A DNA stretch of 64,000 nucleotides from Siphlonurus alternatus (taxonomy: Eukaryota; Arthropoda; Insecta; Ephemeroptera; Siphlonuridae): NCBI GenBank assembly GCA_949825025.1, contig OX463781.1, forward strand, positions 24,195,047 through 24,259,046, given 5' to 3'. Position 1 is the stretch's first letter. Each line of letters opens with the position of its first letter. The notes under the pieces are model-generated. The model searched no databases. It had not been told where the DNA came from and saw only the letters and a list, made by a program, of their open reading frames with translations. The position numbers were made by a program, and so were the translations under genes. Positions 62,301 through 64,000 of this stretch are shown piece by piece.

Positions 62301-64000
62301 AAGGCCTTTCAACCTATTTTCACCTAATTAAATGCAGCAGAATCCAAGGAATACGTAATATTCTGAAATATAGCTACAAATAAAAGTACTCGTAATTTCA
62401 ATTTTTAGTAGGGCTAGGGCATCTCCTCGTCAAGCAGACTTTGACAATACTACTTTCAATTCTCTCCCTTAAACTTAAACTGAGATAATGGGATGGCAAT
62501 TTTGGTTACGTTAGAAAAACACCTTTTTTGGAATTTTAAAAAGTCGAAGTTATGAATCGAAATCAAAGTGTTAGAAGTGGAATCGATTTGTTTTGCCATG
62601 ACAAATTCAAAAAAAAATATAACATTACTCTCCTTGCAACCGCAAGAAAGTTATAGGGAACGAAACTTTGAAAATACCAATACCCCCCCACATGTTCACG
62701 GAGGGTCACTTTTTCACTTTTTTTAAGGTAGCGAATATGACTTTTTGCGCATCAAGAAGTTGCTCCTTATTGAAACAAGGCCTTTCAACCCATTTTCACC
62801 CAATTAAATGCAGCAGAATCCAAGGAATACGTAATATTCTGAAATATAGCTACAAATAAAAGTGCTCCGAATTTTAATTTTTAGTAGGGCTAGGGCATCT
62901 CCTTGTCAAGAAGACTTTGACAAAACAAATTTCAACTCTCTCCCTTAAACTTAAACTGAGATAATGGGATGGCAATTTTGGTTACGTTAGAAAAACCCCT
63001 TTTTTGGAATTTTAAAAAGTCGAAGTTATGAATCGAAATCAAAGTTTTAGGAGTGGAATCGATTTGTTCTGCCATGACAAATTCAAAAAAAAAATATAAC
63101 ATCACTCTCCTTGCAACCGCAAGAAAGTTATAAGGAACGAAACTTTGAAAATACCAATACCCCCCCACATGTTCACGGAGGGTCACTTTTCCACTTTTTT
63201 TAAGGTAGCGAATATGACTTTTTGCGCATCAAGAAGTTGCTCCTTATTGAAACAAGGCCTTTCAACCCATTTTCACCCAATTAAATGCAGCAGAATCCAA
63301 GGAATACGTAATATTCTGAAATATAGCTACAAATAAAAGTGCTCCGAATTTTAATTTTTAGTAGGGCTAGGGCATCTCCTCGTCAAGTAGACTTTGACAA
63401 AACAAATTTCAACTCTCTCCCTTAAACTTAAACTGAGATAATGGGATGGCAATTTTGGTTACGTTAGAAAACCCCCTTTTTTGGAATTTTAAAAAGTCGA
63501 AGTTATGAATCGAAATCAAAGTTTTAGGAGTGGAATCGATTTGTTCTGCCTTGACAAATTCAAAAAAAAAATATAACATCACTCTCCTTGCAATCGCAAG
63601 AAAGTTATAAGGAACGAAACTTTGAAAATACCAATACCCCCCCACATGTTCACGGAGGGTCACTTTTCCACTTTTTTTAAGGTAGCGAATGTGATTTTTT
63701 GCGCATCAAGAAGTTGCTCCTTATTGAAACAAAGCCTTTCAACCCATTTTCACCCAATTAAATGCAGCAGAATCCAAGGAATACGTAATATTTTGAAATA
63801 TAGCTACAAATAAAAGTGCTCCGAATTTTAATTTTTAGTAGGGCTAGGGCATCTCCTCGTCAAGTAGACTTTGACAAAACAAATTTCAACTCTTTCCCTT
63901 AAACATAAACTGAGATAATGGGATGGCAATTTTGGTTACGTTAGAAAAACCCCTTTTTTGGAATTTTAAAAAGTCGAAGTTATGAATCGAAATCAAAGTT
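56378..64000 (+). repeat. Right-hand array domain, mosaic tail
   Basis: Pieces follow different older relatives. 57.71-58.39 kb resembles 61.04-61.72 kb (offset 3330, sharing GATTAGTTCTGCC, CTCCTAGTCA and TTTTGTTTACG). About 58.34-59.27 kb follows 51.20-52.13 kb (offset 7137, sharing ATACCTTCCACATG). From about 59.27 to 60.2 kb it follows 55.93-56.9 kb (offset 3332, sharing CTTGCAATCGC). About 63.46-63.62 kb again follows 55.8-56.0 kb (offset 7617). Unlike the left blocks, these pairs differ at several positions, so they are older. A 2-bp deletion (GAAATATCTAC near 60465) and a GGGTCCTTTTTCC unit near 62.2 kb are notable. No gene is seen. Confidence 0.82.

Larger units (their letters stand above)
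1..64000 (+). repeat. Satellite DNA array, ~476-bp monomer, ~134 copies
   Basis: The same unit recurs head to tail across the whole window; landmarks such as TTTGAAAATACC return every 475-479 bp (for example 862, 2287, 2763, 3239, 5148, 5624). Only one interruption is seen, at 8763-9127. In order, a unit carries CTTAAACTTAAACTGAGATA, GGTTACGTTAG, AGTCGAAGTTATGAATCG, AATCGATTTG, an A-run then TATAAC, CCTTGCAACCGCAAG, a C-run of 6-8, CACATGTTCACGGAGGG, a T-run then AAGG, TTGCGC, AGGCCTTTCAACCC, AATGCAGCAG, GAATACGTAATATTC and TAGTAGGGCTAGGGC. Variation between neighbouring units is mostly single substitutions plus 1-10 bp indels, whereas units one block apart are almost identical. The array has no edge in the window. 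No gene, RNA gene or single-copy stretch was found outside the inserted element. I do not recognise the satellite family. Confidence 0.97.

Noticed and set aside
1..64000. CRISPR array
   Set aside because: The unit is about 476 bp and repeats along its full length. There are no short repeats separated by unique spacers, and no cas genes.
1..64000. rRNA spacer, tRNA or other RNA genes
   Set aside because: No rRNA sequence, tRNA A/B boxes or cloverleaf were seen in any monomer or in the inserted element.

Overview
The window holds no convincing gene. It is one continuous tandem satellite array, about 134 head-to-tail copies of a roughly 476-bp, AT-rich monomer (about 35% GC in one 480-bp stretch counted by hand), all in the same orientation and running off both ends. 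One mobile element interrupts it, at about 8.76-9.13 kb. A long array of this kind with an inserted TTAA-flanked foldback element points to eukaryotic heterochromatin (pericentromeric, centromeric or subtelomeric). An insect or other invertebrate is my weak guess; nothing in the sequence fixes the species.

Layout. 1-6583 is a block repeated almost exactly at 11810-18392. Between them, 6584-11809 is more irregular array carrying a 365-bp foldback (inverted-repeat) element at 8763-9127, flanked by TTAA duplications. From 13.4 to 45.2 kb the array is built of overlapping, near-identical multi-monomer blocks repeated at distances of 6194 bp (13 monomers), 10002 bp (21 monomers) and 7624 bp (16 monomers). 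A 4646-bp core occurs five times in the window (starts 1938, 13747, 19941, 29943, 37567). A 563-bp island of a different monomer subfamily lies at 28006-28568.

At about 45.2-45.5 kb the composition changes. The right-hand domain, to 64000, is dominated by another monomer subfamily (AGCGAATATGAC and CACCCAATTAAATG variants). It has its own shorter higher-order repeats, notably a five-monomer unit (2379 bp) in tandem at 51575-56377 and a single-monomer tandem duplication near 46.5-47.5 kb.

Functionally this looks like structural, non-coding DNA evolving by repeated unequal exchange. The many 63-109 codon open frames are one frame of the monomer seen again and again. Most begin at TTG or GTG rather than ATG, and the frame is shifted by changes in a C-run and by small indels, so I annotate no CDS. 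All comparisons were made by eye; block edges and identity statements should be read that way.
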